Shown here in pieces: positions 1-10,896 of a stretch of 64,000 nt of DNA (within the stretch, counting starts at the first letter, position 1; every line of letters begins with the position of its first letter). The DNA is from Amphibalanus amphitrite (lineage: Eukaryota; Arthropoda; Thecostraca; Balanomorpha; Balanidae). The notes beneath the pieces are model-generated. The model saw nothing but the letters and a program-made list of their open reading frames with translations, had not been told where the DNA came from and made no database searches. Both the position numbers and the translations under genes were made by a program. The stretch is from assembly GCF_019059575.1 (NCBI RefSeq), contig NW_024882790.1, forward strand, positions 62,001 to 126,000, in the 5' to 3' direction.

Positions 1-117
1 TCTCCATCTCTCTCTCTCTCTCTCCCGCTCTCTCCCTCTCCCTCTATCTCCCTCTTTCTCTTCCACTCTCTCTCTCTCCTCTCTCTCTCTCCCTCTCTCT
101 CTCTCTCTCTTTCCTCA
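1..117. repeat. (CT)n microsatellite
   Basis: Nearly pure CT dinucleotides with occasional C or A interruptions run from the window edge to about 117. The array is probably truncated by the window start. Open frames across it are low-complexity Arg/Glu or Ser/Leu shadows. Confidence 0.95.
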
Positions 118-617
118 CAATATTCTCGACTGCCACAGCGTTGTAGAACTTGTTTCCAGACAGGTCCAGGCGCTCCCCACTCCGCAAGCCCCAGCCCACA
201 CGGCTCAACCGCCCAAACACCCTCCGGCGGATGACCTCCGACTTCGGCGACCTGACCCCAGCCGACCGTACCGATCGCGTCCCTCTCCACGCCTCCGCCC
301 CGCTTCCCCCACTACAACTGCGTAGTAATTGTAGCGTGTGCAAAGGTCACGTGACATTATTTACTTCTGCGGTTTGTTCGGCTGACAAGAGATGGCACTA
401 GTGGTCTGTGGATCAGAGGCGGGGCTAGGTTCTACGACTTCTTGGGGCAACTTTAGGGCAGAAAAGACGTTTTTTGGCTCCTCATCCCAAAATGCTTCGA
501 ACATACAAAAACAAGTTAGATATTCGAAAATCAGAGGACCAAACCGATCGTTTGACGTATCTTGCTCGACTGAGAATTGATCGGTCTTCAAACTACTGAG
601 CAAAAACGAGGTGATTA
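118..617. other. Unassigned stretch, no supported gene
   Basis: Only short overlapping frames on both strands, none with a recognisable domain. One palindromic CACGTG with flanking GT and AC lies at 348-353. I see no tRNA, terminal repeat or long tandem array. Confidence 0.5.
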
Positions 618-818
618 GTAGCAAGTGCTGGTGACTGTACTTAACGGTTCCTTAAAAATGTCCGCCTCCTTTTCAATGGTTTGCGCGAAGACACAATGCC
701 AGAATCAACCAATCAATACCAGAATTTTAATTGCGCAGCGAGTCAGAGGTGCCCTCAATCCTCAATACACATAGCATAGCACATACTAAATGTAGGCATA
801 GTCACCAGCACTTGCTAC
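618..818. mobile_element. Short inverted-repeat (MITE-like) unit
   Basis: GTAGCAAGTGCTGGTGACT at 618-636 recurs as its exact reverse complement at 800-818, giving 19-bp perfect terminal inverted repeats around a roughly 160-bp non-coding interior. This is the layout of a small non-autonomous DNA transposon. No clear target duplication is visible, so the superfamily is open. Confidence 0.55.
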
Positions 819-1654
819 CCATCACCCGCGGACGGCGGGGGAGCAAGCTACCACCGCCCCTGAGAGACTAGCGCCGCCATGCGCCAAGGAGTGGAAACAC
901 CACGTGACTGAGGCCACGTGAGGGAAGGGTCACGTGATGGAGGGGCGGGGCATAGCAGCTTTTGCGCCCGACACCAACTGAAATGCCGCGCTGTGATGGG
1001 GCGCCTTAGCATTAATGAAACCCGGCCGTCAGAATCAGCTGTTCGCCTTATATGGAAAGTGAGCCTGTGCGTCTCACTGCTCTGTGTTGGTTTGAGAGCC
1101 ACGGCACCATACGAATTGTGGGCCCCTTTGAACGGGTCACCGCCCGAGGCACTGAGGCGACAGCTGTGCCGAGCAAAGTCTAGCCTGGCTGGAGAGGTAG
1201 GCCAGGAAAATTGCGATCTAGCAGCCACTGGGACTTGGATTGGTATTTGGTATTATTATCTAACCGCGACAAACGATGTCAGCAGCCTCTATTCGTGTCA
1301 TAGACAGACAACGTGGGCAGTGCCCAATCAAAGCTACTAAACGAATCAGTTAAGAACTTGGCGAGGTTACCAGACCTCATAAAAAGTGTTTACATTCGTT
1401 TTTGATTGGCAAATGGCATACAAGCCCGCTGTGATGGACCAAAAAAAGAAGCTGAACAGTGCATACAATTTCTTAAAAGCTCAACGGCTTAAAAATTTAA
1501 AATATAAATGCTAGAACTCAGCCTGCATGTGTAAACTCTGGTCCGGCGCAGGCAGGAAGATTATATTGCCACTTGCAATTCCGTTACTCTGTAATTTAAA
1601 AAAAGAGTTCAGAGAGACTGTGAGAGCAGAAATTGAATGAAAGCCCGACGCCTC
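819..1654. other. Unassigned stretch with GC-rich start
   Basis: The plus-strand frame at 918-1340 starts at GTG, has no recognisable domain and overlaps an equally long minus-strand frame, so I do not call it. The GC-rich 820-960 part carries three CACGTG sites, listed separately. Confidence 0.4.
901..936. promoter_or_regulatory. Cluster of three CACGTG E-boxes
   Basis: CACGTG occurs at 901-906, 915-920 and 931-936, with a fourth upstream at 348-353. CACGTG is the palindromic site of bHLH-zip factors (USF, MITF/TFE, Myc/Max families). Three copies in 36 bp in GC-rich DNA could mark a promoter, but no downstream gene is recognisable, so function is inference. Confidence 0.35.
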
Positions 1655-3200
1655 GTTGGGGGAGGGAGGGGGGGGGGGGGCGAAACGGACCATCTCTCTT
1701 TTTCAGTCGATATCTCCTAATCTGTAGCAGATTTCGCCACCAGTCTTTCGTCACCAGCCTAAAAATGATGCCCTTCCGGGCATCATTTTTACATCTTGTG
1801 ACCACATTTTTCCAAAGTCTTTGAAAGCTTAGCCACAAAGGACGTCAGATTCATGTCATGTTCTGCCATTTTCGACCCAAAAAAGGCTTAGCGGGAAGAA
1901 CTATCACGCCTACAGCTTTGAAGATAACGAAAAATGTTCAAGATAAAAAAGATGTAAAATAAACAGGGCTACAAAACTCCTAACTCGGATTAAACAAATT
2001 GACCATCAAAACTTAAAGTGATTTTTATATCAAACCCCGAAAATACCAGAACTATTGGTCTGCTATACCTACACATGCCAGACGTGATCTCGATGGCTCC
2101 ATTTTTACCAAAGCTATGGTGAAAAAAAAAATAAATCACTCAACATTTATTACGTAAAATTTCCAAACTCACCTTTTAGCTGTTTTAGACCACACAGAGC
2201 AAAAATGACCACCTTTGGATTCCCCGTGATGAGCTGAAGCGAATATCTAGGTACCCATTTTATGCAAAATATCAACTTCGAAAATTAACCTTATTTCACC
2301 TGACCTTGACCTGACCTTCACCAGGGTGTAATCTAAGCCGCAGTGTTCTAAAATTGGATATTGGTTGGGTGTGCCGATGAAGAAAAAAAAATCTTAGGAT
2401 GAAAAAAAAGAAAGTAAATAACTGCAGTATTTTTGCAAAATGGTTTAATGCCAATTTTTATGCTAACTGATAAACCAGGATTTCATGTCAGGATCTTGAC
2501 AGGGTGTGGAACAAAAGGATGTGGGTGCATCAACTGTCAAGTGACAAGTGAACTGGCTGTTGGGAATACATGAAACTCTTTTCAGAGATGAAGTAAAGTT
2601 GGTCATTCATATTTTAGAGATGAAAATATTTTCCCCATTAGGTGTGATTTGCCACCAAAAAGGCTGAAAAATGAAACACTGCTAAGCCGGCCCCAATGGT
2701 CGTCTAGCCCACACCATTGAGTTTGAAATGCAAAATTGGCTATAAAACTGTATCACACGACGCTAGTATAGTTGGATTTATATTGTAACCCTTAGTGGCC
2801 TGACCTCGGTGGCCTGATCTGGCATCAGTGACCTTTAGCAACATATGTATAAGGCAACCAACGCTCGATGATTTTCGATTACACCTATCGATGATTTTCG
2901 ATTACACCTATCGATGATTTTCGATCACATGCCTTCTCTTTGATGTTATAACGCATTCCATATAGAAAAGGCCCAATTAATCTGTGAAAAAAATCGACCT
3001 TTGACCTGACCTGTGACGTCATCGGTTGCACCTAGGTCAAGGAAAACTTGGTTACCAGGTAGTTCGCTGATGTGGCTATCGAAGGCTCTTTGAACTTTCA
3101 AAATCGGTCGGTTACTTTCCGAGATTTTAGGTGGAGGGGCGAAACGGCCACCATCCCCAAGGAGCGGTAAGGTCCGCCAATAGCCCAAAGGGGAGCGGGC
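1655..3200. other. Decayed AGGTCA-rich, probably TTAA-element-derived DNA
   Basis: A G run at 1659-1681 is followed by GCGAAACGG, and a related GGGGCGAAACGGCCACC occurs at 3135-3152. Between them are several TGACCT/TGACCTTGACCT clusters (about 2298-2320, 2800-2830, 3000-3015). These resemble the G-tract and half-site modules of the intact TTAA elements elsewhere, but I cannot find matching TTAA ends, so this is at most an old, eroded copy. Confidence 0.35.
2866..2934. repeat. 23-bp tandem repeat, three copies
   Basis: Units start at 2866, 2889 and 2912, each beginning CGATGATTTTCGAT and ending ACACCTAT. The third copy is cut short. A local tandem duplication without obvious function. Confidence 0.85.
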
Positions 3201-4189
3201 TAAATATTTTTATTTTGACATCCGTTCCATGCTTCTATCCTCAGGATACTGAAATCCTTCTCCTCCACGCCGCAACCCCCCTCCGGGCTGGACAGGCAAC
3301 TTTATCTCATGCGGGCTGCTCCCCTGGAGCGGCACCGCTGCTCCCGAGGGGGCGCACCCCGTAGCCGGGTGCAGTGAGTGCCTTGGGGCTGGGTGGCCTG
3401 TCCTCTGGACGGGCTCAGCCCCGGCGACTCACTAGGGTTCCTGCCCAGACCAATGTCTCCCCCTATATCCTATCATCCTCCCGGCTCTGAAATGGTCTCA
3501 TTGGACCGAAATGGCCTAACCCAACAAAACAAAACAAACAAAAAAATTATTTTGAGAACACCTTTCACACGCCATGACATGGTCCTCTAGTAATAGATCG
3601 AGACGAGGAAAGTGTTTTCACGCCTCCTTATGCACGGCTCTAGTGTCATTGAGCTATCAATCGTCAGCGGTTTCCGGACAATGTAGGAAGGTTTTTGGTC
3701 ATTTTAGGTCAGCGTCAGATCTTGGGTCAGATCATTTTGCACCCATCTCAAACCAATTAAAGATTTTATGAAAAAAAAATAAGTACATGTGTTATTACAA
3801 TTTGAAATGTTATTTTTCGTATCCGAAACGCAGTTTTCCAGGACCCAGCCATGCTGCTCATCAGCTGATCTGTAATGTTGATATGAGCACATCAGATGTG
3901 TTTTCATATGCCTTCTTATATGTTGGATCTAGAGCTTAGAATATGCTTTGAGCACGAAGCTAGCATGTGTATTTAAAATTGTTATAAACAATCGCTTATC
4001 ATCTTTCTTGACATTAGATGACCTAGGATGTAAAATAGGGCCACCAATAATAGTTTATGATTGGATGTTCGAACTTTGCCAGCAAAACAATGTCTGGGAA
4101 TGTTTGGTATTACTTTGACGCGAACGATGTCCACCTGAATTTTCCCTCTTGAATGATTATGGATAGCTCGCGAAATAAACTTTAAGCTA
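3201..4189. other. Unassigned stretch, no supported gene
   Basis: The first 300 bp are GC-rich, then AT-rich non-coding DNA. All frames are under 80 codons, mostly overlap on both strands and show no domain. Weak GGTCA half-sites occur at 3696-3735. Confidence 0.4.
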
Positions 4190-4322
4190 AGCCGCCTCGT
4201 GCGTTTCGCTGCGCCTCTTGGTTATCGAGTTATGGGCTTGAGGCGTTTAACGCCCCCTCTCCCCCCCCCCCAAGCAAACGGTGGGTGCCGGCGGCGAAAT
4301 ACCCCAGCAACTGCCAGGTTAA
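4190..4322. mobile_element. Terminus of a TTAA-type element (family E)
   Basis: A segment from GCCGCCTCGTGCG through a G/C hairpin (GGCGTTTAACGCC) to ACCCCAGCAACTGCC, ending at TTAA 4319-4322, is closely matched by 38510-38647, which also ends at TTAA. The pair defines a family right end: hairpin, C run, ATACCCCAGCAACTGCC, GGTTAA. No left end is identifiable upstream, so the copy is probably truncated. Confidence 0.65.
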
Positions 4323-4621
4323 TTAATACAGGAGAATCCGCTTAATAAGACCACCTTGGTGACACAGCGCTTTGGATTTATAAGCGGTAGCTTCATTAAC
4401 CGGGGTCAGTTATGCTTCTAAGGAAAAATCCGTGAAAAGCTCAAGTGGGCACACTAAGCGGCTGGGTTTTCTATCCGAAGATTTCTTAAGCGCATTCTAC
4501 TAGGTATATAATAATACACTGCCTTATAATGCACTATATTACCGCATCAGCCACAATTCATTATTCCTTGTAGTTGTTATTGCATGTCCTCCTGTCCTTT
4601 CTATCGGCACTTGTGGAGACT

Positions 4622-4783
4622 GGGGTGGTGTTTCACCGGTGATAGCAGCACGCTGCTCTTACACGTGTCAAATTGGGTTTCCATGGAGACGTCAACATTA
4701 ACAAGCCCCATTGCTCCAACACTATCACAAGTGTGACGTCAGCAGAATAGCAGCGTGCTGCATCACCGGTGAAACACCACCCG
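4622..4783. mobile_element. Small foldback MITE
   Basis: GGGTGGTGTTTCACCGGTGA at the left end is the reverse complement of the right end near 4762-4783, and the inverted homology continues into AGCAGCACGCTGCT and CACGTGT-like inner sequence. Nearly the whole 160 bp can fold on itself. No coding sequence. The target duplication is unclear. Confidence 0.7.
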
Positions 4784-6440
4784 GGCGGGTAGGGGCGGCG
4801 CGGCCGGCTCGTCGCACCATGGGACGGATGCCCCTAAGAATGCCCACTTAATCAAAAAAATAAAGTTTTGTTTTCTGATTTCTAAAGGTGGTTTCCAGTG
4901 TAAAATTGACCAGCGGACCCAAACATGGCAACGATTTTAACTCTAACAGTGCCCTTTCCGATCAATTTGACTTCAAACACAAGCTACGTCCCACCCGCTA
5001 TGGACGCGAGTCGGACTGCTGAATCTGGTATGGTATTTTGAGATTGTATAAAGGCATGAAGCTGGAATGGGAGTCAGAAAATATGCATACCATTATGATG
5101 CTTGGTTAGTGGGCTTGCAGACGGACCACTTTTGAATTGATTGTTTTGTACTTATGACAGTTTTTTGGTGCAATTAACACGTGACGTCAAAATATGGCCG
5201 CTAACATTATGAGACAAAGCTTAAGTTACCTCTACGAAAAAAAGTTCCATCGAGTTCCGTTAAGTTTCTGCCATCGTTAATGTCGTTGGCATGTTGTTAA
5301 ATTGTCCTGAGATTTTCAGCTGCGGATTGCTGCGGTTTTCGGAGATATGCCGCGTGAAGTCGTTAATTACCGGTCGGCCGGCTGAGTCGGTCAGACCAAG
5401 GTCAGACGCCGGGCCGGCCGGGGTTTCAAATGGTGGGGCGCCTCCGTCTTGTGCGTGGCTGTTCGGCACTACCGGGTGTCAGGTTATGGAGAGCAGGGAC
5501 AGAACGACCCGATAAAACTCGAGACCGACCTTATATGACAGAAAGACGGTCCTGTCGGCATCGTTGCGTCTGAACGTACGGGAAGAGTGCGCGGTCGGGT
5601 TGCGTTTGGCGTCATGCTGCGAAGGGAGCTCTGAGCTAATTGAGCTGCAGGGAGGTGTGTTGTTGAGCCTGCTGAGAGTCGACATCTATAGCGATGAATC
5701 CGACTTGAGCGATTCTGACGACGCCTAAGACGCTGTAGACGCACGCTGTCAGGACAAGGCGCCTTGTAACGCATAGAAACAGCGGGTACCTGTGGACTCA
5801 ATTTTGCCAACTGGTAGGTACTGTTGCTAATCACGCGTTCCCTGATAATTTGTAATTGGACACGGTTGACTTGTGTTCGTTTTGCGTGCAAATGTGTGAT
5901 AATCTGCTTTGATGTTCCTGAATAAACTTTGAAACCACAATCATATTGTTAATCGTTTTAGGCATCCCTGAATAAAAAAAAACGTTAAAGTTGAAAAGAT
6001 GTTATTTAGGTTGAACTCGTGATCAAGCTGAGTCCAAACTGAGTCAGTATACTTGATACAATTTGACAGCAATCTATGCGAAAAGCATGTGAACTATGCA
6101 TCATGCCTTGAAAGTGCGTTAATATTAACCTGACAATAAAATTAATGTCAAAATCGGACTCAGCGCATAAAATAACCCCCTTACGTACCAAAATAACTTT
6201 GTCTTACGCAATCCACGATTTAATAGACATTTTGGGGGCCATCGTCCCATAGTGCGTCGGAGCCGCTGCCGCGTCAAACGCCGAGCCGCCAGCTGATTAG
6301 CCGGCTGAATGAACCGCCGCCCGGGGCGACCGGGTCAGCGGGCGCTGACCTCGCCCGTGCCAGACGGCCAGTCTGGAATTGGTCGCGGGCGTGGCGGACG
6401 GTGGTACTGAGTGCTCCAAAAACTGTCGTCGTTCGCAACT
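4784..6440. other. Unassigned stretch, no supported gene
   Basis: Several frames of 60-135 codons lie on both strands around 5290-5890 without recognisable domains. A plus-strand frame ending near 5728 has an acidic Asp/Ser-rich tail (SDESDLSDSDDA), but no upstream homology I can name. No half-site cluster or TTAA ends were seen. Confidence 0.4.
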
Positions 6441-6510
6441 TTAACCCGCGCCCTGCTGGGGGGGGGGTGTTTGAACACCCCCCCCCCCCTGTGGTTTTTC
6501 GCGAATATCT

Positions 6511-6543
6511 CAAAAACGGCGGCGCGGAGCGCCGCCGTTTTTG
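6511..6543. other. Internal perfect hairpin (15-bp stem, 3-nt loop)
   Basis: CAAAAACGGCGGCGC pairs perfectly with its reverse complement around loop GGA. The same hairpin with loop AGA occurs at 23791-23823. Related hairpins with changed but paired bases occur at 13598-13616 and 44752-44770, always just inside a TTAA-type terminus. Confidence 0.85.
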
Positions 6544-7066
6544 GTATACCTTATCACACATCAATTCTACACATGTTCTGAAAATTTCAGACCAAGGTCA
6601 TTCAAGGTCAGGTCACCAGGTCACTTGAAGTGACCTCACCTCATAAAAAGTTTCAATGTCTGCCATAGCTACACCGAGTGACCGATCGCTTTGAAACTTT
6701 CAGCGATTGCTAAGAGCAATAGCATGTACAAAATGTATATCTCAGAATTTTGATATCGATGACCTAAGGTCAGGTCAATTTTGCGACCTCCCCATTATGA
6801 GTCAATGGGAGAAAATTGAAAGGCGCTTTTTTTTGGATGAAAGCCATTATAAACACTCCCAAACACTGAATAACAAGTAACTAAGACACACTGAACATGA
6901 AAATGGTATCTGTGACCCCTGTGTATGCCCCTGAGGTCATCTCAGGTCACGGATGGTATCTAACAGTTTTTCGCGAATAACTTTTGATAGAGGCATGCTA
7001 GAGCGATGAAAACGCCTTGGATGTGTTCAGCTCGACGATACGGATCGACTGATATGCAACATGACC

Positions 7067-7128
7067 CTTTCCGGTCAGGTCATGACCTTGACCTGAGGTC
7101 AAATTTTCAAGTTGACCTTTCAAGGTCA
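7067..7128. promoter_or_regulatory. Cluster of nuclear-receptor half-sites
   Basis: AGGTCATGACCT, an inverted repeat of AGGTCA with no spacer (the classic palindromic thyroid-type element), lies at 7077-7088. TGACCTTGACCTGAGGTCA follows, and TCAAGGTCA at 7120-7128 matches the FTZ-F1/SF-1 and ERR monomer consensus. The same block recurs at 25112-25175, 27540-27600 (inverted) and 30770-30835. Binding is inference from consensus only. Confidence 0.5.
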
Positions 7129-7914
7129 AGTTATAGTTCATTCGATGCGTCTTGACGAGAGGAACACGATGCCGGTAAAAGTAAGCTCGTGCAAGGCCTG
7201 GGTCAAAAGTTATTGCAGAAAAACTGTTTTCGAAAAAATCGGCTATTTTGGCAGTTTTTGCCCCCTGCAGGCAAAACCGTTGACGATAGGTCAAATCTGA
7301 GAGAATTACTCAGAAAGAGCGTTAATAGGGCTATCGAATGCGCTTTTCCGCGGCGCTGTAGCTCTATTGGTTCCCGAGTTATGCGTTGGCTTCTTGGAAA
7401 TTGTCGACATTCGACCTGAAAATCGGCGAAATTTTGTCTTCAATGACCTCTGGTGACCTGACCTTTGACCTGACCAAAAAAGTGACCGAAGTGATTTCGT
7501 CATTATTTTTAGCGCTCTTTCGAACGTCGCCTTCCGCGTATCGCTACGTGGCCCAGGAGCCGAGTTAGAAGGGGGGGTGTTCAAACACCCCCCCCCCCCC
7601 AGCAGGGCGTGGAAATCCAGGACCCCCAGCCGGGCGCGGGTTAACTACGCCTACATTCATACGACTACTAGTGGCGTCTTGTCTCCTCAGAGATCGGATG
7701 CCGCAGTGAATAAAGTATAACAGAGGGCGAACGGACGTAGAGCTACCCAGGTAAGCCCGGCATCACATTGGCATCACCAATTTTATTTTTCTATACCCTT
7801 AAAGGGCTCATCAGGGTTTCAAAAATTTAAAGGGATCGGCTTGATTTTGCTATTGCTGGATTTTCCTAGTTGCACTGATTCTAATGATGTCAGTGGGGGA
7901 AACTGTGGTCAAAT

Positions 7915-8014
7915 CTTCCATTTTTGGAAGCCTTTCATTTTTGGAAAGACCTTCCATAAAGGGGTATGCATTTTCCAAAAATGGAAGGCTTTCAAAATTG
8001 GAAGGCCTAATCTC
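7915..8014. repeat. Imperfect palindrome built of TTCCA/TGGAA blocks
   Basis: Repeated CTTCCATTTTTGGAAG-like blocks on the left are mirrored as CCAAAAATGGAAGG blocks on the right, centred near 7965. Short frames appear on both strands because the sequence is self-complementary. Confidence 0.7.
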
Positions 8015-8740
8015 AGTGTTCCCAACTGTGATTTCCATCCTTTGATTTAAGCTACGGCCTTTTTAAATGTGTTAGGTACATCAACAGGTGATTTTGCCAT
8101 TTATGATCATTGATATAAGGAGAAGCAGCAGTGCTAGTGTTGGTAATACAGGCATGCTATGTCAATGTACATAGTGATATAATAGCATGGTGTCCTGGTG
8201 CACTGCTCTCTTTTTCTACTTCTAGAGGACACATAATAATTCAGAAGAGAAAAAAGCTGGTCAATAACCAACCAGGAGGAACACAGCTATAGTCTTGGCA
8301 AAGGATGGTTTAAAATAAACTTACTACCTACGTCTCATATAAATTGAAGATCCTTGCTCCTTCGATAGAAAGTAGCACGAAAAACGGCGCACCAACGCCT
8401 AATTTAATTCGTCTCATATTCCGGGAAAACATTGAAAAATGACGAGACCTCCACCCAAATGTTTGGCAAAAGCCCTAAAAATTTGAAATCAACCACGCAA
8501 TATGCTAATAAATGCAGAAAACAGCAACAAATACATGTTTTACTCGCCACTACCCTCCCGGGACCTTCGCCCTCGCTCCCGACAATTCCGCACTATAAAC
8601 AAAGCCGGCGATATGAAACTAGCATGGCCCATCACTAAAGTACTTTTAAGAATCGTTACTTTTCGTTTTTGATGCTTTTTGCTCACCAAATGTTTGATAA
8701 GGTCTTATACAGGGCTGCGGAGTCGATGGATTTTAGGGTG

Positions 8741-8803
8741 ACTCCGACTCCGACTCCGACTCCGGCTTCAAAAGTCGACTCCGACTCCGACTCCGACTCC
8801 GGG
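8741..8803. repeat. (GACTCC)n hexamer array
   Basis: Two runs of CGACTC hexamers follow CAGGGCTGCGGAGTCG. Arrays with the same hexamer and a similar GCGGAGTCG or CGCAGCCCTG edge recur at 25768-25862 and 37508-37783, with a degenerate one near 44920-44985. A recurring edge suggests a dispersed repeat carrying the hexamer. Confidence 0.85.
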
Positions 8804-9046
8804 CGGTTCCATTAAAATACATATCATGATATTGAAGTTCATAATGGAGATATTTTTATCTTGACTGGAACGATCTCTTGTGTGTTCCAAGGCTTTGCGT
8901 TGCAAATATGCATTAAAAACATGCAGAATTAAAAAGCAGGTTACGGTGAATTCACCAACTTCTGCTTCTTTCGCTGAAAACGTTCGTCCAAAACAGCAAA
9001 ATGACCTTTTTTCGACAAAATCTAATTTCGAACGCAGTATCGTCAA

Positions 9047-9951
9047 TTAACCCTCGCCCGTATATACCCTCGCCCCTACCTAACCTAACCCTCGCCCGGG
9101 GGGTCGAACGGACCCCCCCCCCCTCGGTTTTTTGCGAATAACTCGCTTAAAAAGCAGCCGATCGCGACGAAACTTTCAGTACCCTCGCGTTAATGCGTTA
9201 TTTAATTTTACACCTACCCTAATAATTTCATGACCCTGACCCAAATGACCTTGACCTGTGACCTACTTTTCGAGACCATGTTTGGCCGGAATCGCGATTC
9301 GGCGTATGTGTGCTCGCATTAGCCGCGCGTTTGCAGTCTTTTCGTGGGTTCAAGCGTTTAAACATGTGATATGATGTTGCCCCCATGCATAAGGGTGGGT
9401 GTCAAGGTCACCTGCAGATCAGGTCAGGTCATTGACCTTTGATGACCTCGGTTCACCTTTTCGAGTTTTATTTGTTTCTAGGCCAGTTTTTAAGAGCTGA
9501 ATTCGAATTTAGCAACCATAGGAACATTTACGAAGTAGTTTTGGTGCCTTCATAACAAGCTACGAAGCTGTCAGAGGCGGTTGACACCTACTACGAATAC
9601 CCGGCAGGACCCCCACTGGTTGATCTGACCTGACCTGACCCGACTTGACCTAAATGCATGAAGACATCATCTCTGATCAAAACTAACATTATATTCGTGA
9701 TCAACACCCCGAAAAACCCCATAGCAGCCACGCTTTACGACGTTCTAACAGGTCCCGATTTTCCCGACTTTTGGGTCATTGACCTGGCCTGGAAGGACAA
9801 CTAATGACCTAGGACCTTAAACTTGGGTATCATCGGCCTCCTCTCGTCACGGGCAACACGCTGGTTTTTTTGCGCGAAGCTCTAGCTCAATCAGGGGCGA
9901 AACGGCAAGGGGGTCCAACGGACCCCCCCCCCCCCCCTCCTATACGTTCGC
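9047..9951 (+). mobile_element. TTAA-type element, family B copy 1
   Basis: It starts TTAACCCTCGCCC at 9047, followed by hairpin GGGGTCGAACGGACCCC and TTTTTTGCGAATAACTCGC. The interior has many TGACCT motifs. A second hairpin GGGGTCCAACGGACCCC at about 9911-9937 marks the other end, though a closing TTAA is not evident. It is homologous along most of its length to 13862-14641 and, inverted, to 18546-23725. Non-coding. Confidence 0.65.
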
Positions 9952-10896
9952 GGCTGGAAAAACACCAATAGGGTAAGGTGCCTAATTAGCGACCCTTTCC
10001 TATTTGCGACCTACAGAAAAGCTGGCAAGAGAACTCGGTGAAAGGTCTGCCATACTTTGTTTATTTAACTAAATTCTTTTCCGGTTGTCAGTGCTTCTGG
10101 TGGTACGTGTTAGGGTAGTTTAAATAAAAATGGTCACTTGCTTATCCAAAATGTGCGTATATGAGCCCTAGCTGATAAAAAACGATTCACCTTTTTTATT
10201 CTGAATCGACAATCCTTTTTCCATTGATTGCTGTTTTCCCGTAGTGAATCGCTGGACTGTGCACTGCATGGTGGTTAAAAAATAAAAAATGTGTCGCAAC
10301 ATATATTTCCTATTTGCGCCCGACATGGTCGCAAATAGCTCAAGAAGGGAAAGAAAGAGGAAAAGAGAGAAATGAAAATGAGGTGATGCTGAAGCTTGCA
10401 ATGTGTGGCGGTTGATGCCAACTGTCGTCACCGACTGCAGGGGTGAGGGGTGCCAAATCCAGGGTGGGCCTCGAATATCATACGAGGTAGCCCGCAAATT
10501 TTGGGTTTTCGCCTTTTTTTCGCCTTTGGTACGGCACGTGATCAGTTTTCACTTTCATAAAGGTGTTGGATAAACGCTCCTGTTCCAGTGATTGAGTGCT
10601 TTGCGTATAGGTTACCTTTTTGGGATCATATTTCAGCTTTTCAGGCGTCACATTTTTGTCATTTTTATTATGGGAAACCCCATAGACTTATTAGCGAACC
10701 TCCCCGGTCGGTAATCGGGACGAGTTCCCTATTAGCGTTTTTTTTTACAATAGTTTGCCAAAATGCTCACTACAAATAATTTAGTGGATATTAGGGCAGA
10801 AAATGAATAGATTTTAATAGAAAAATGAACGATCTCTCCGAAAATCAAGCCAGTGATACAGTGGCACCCATAGAGCGTGAGCAATGACGGCTCAAA
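9952..10896. other. Unassigned stretch, no supported gene
   Basis: No domain-bearing frame. The phrase TATTTGCGACC or its complement GGTCGCAAATA occurs several times (about 9999-10012 and 10327-10338). A minus-strand 109-codon frame at 10168-10497 has no recognisable features. Confidence 0.4.

Larger units (their letters stand above)
6441..7644 (+). mobile_element. TTAA-flanked foldback element, family A copy 1 (complete)
   Basis: It begins TTAACCCGCGCC at 6441 and ends GGCGCGGGTTAA at 7644, so TTAA may be both target duplication and tip, as in piggyBac-type elements. Beside each tip is a G-tract hairpin with the core GGGGTGTTTGAACACCCC (left) and GGGGTGTTCAAACACCCC (right). The 1.2 kb interior has no transposase. 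It carries a 15-bp-stem hairpin at 6511-6543, repeated AGGTCA/TGACCT motifs, and TTCGCGAATAAC. TTAA preference and CCC-type tips fit piggyBac MITEs, but no transposase proves it. Confidence 0.8.
7645..9046. other. Unassigned stretch, no supported gene
   Basis: Short frames only. It holds an imperfect palindrome (7915-8014) and a GACTCC hexamer array (8741-8803), both listed separately. No terminal repeats were recognised. Confidence 0.4.

Noticed and set aside
918..1340. 140-codon plus-strand frame
   Set aside because: It starts at GTG, overlaps a 126-codon antisense frame, and has no recognisable domain or splice context.
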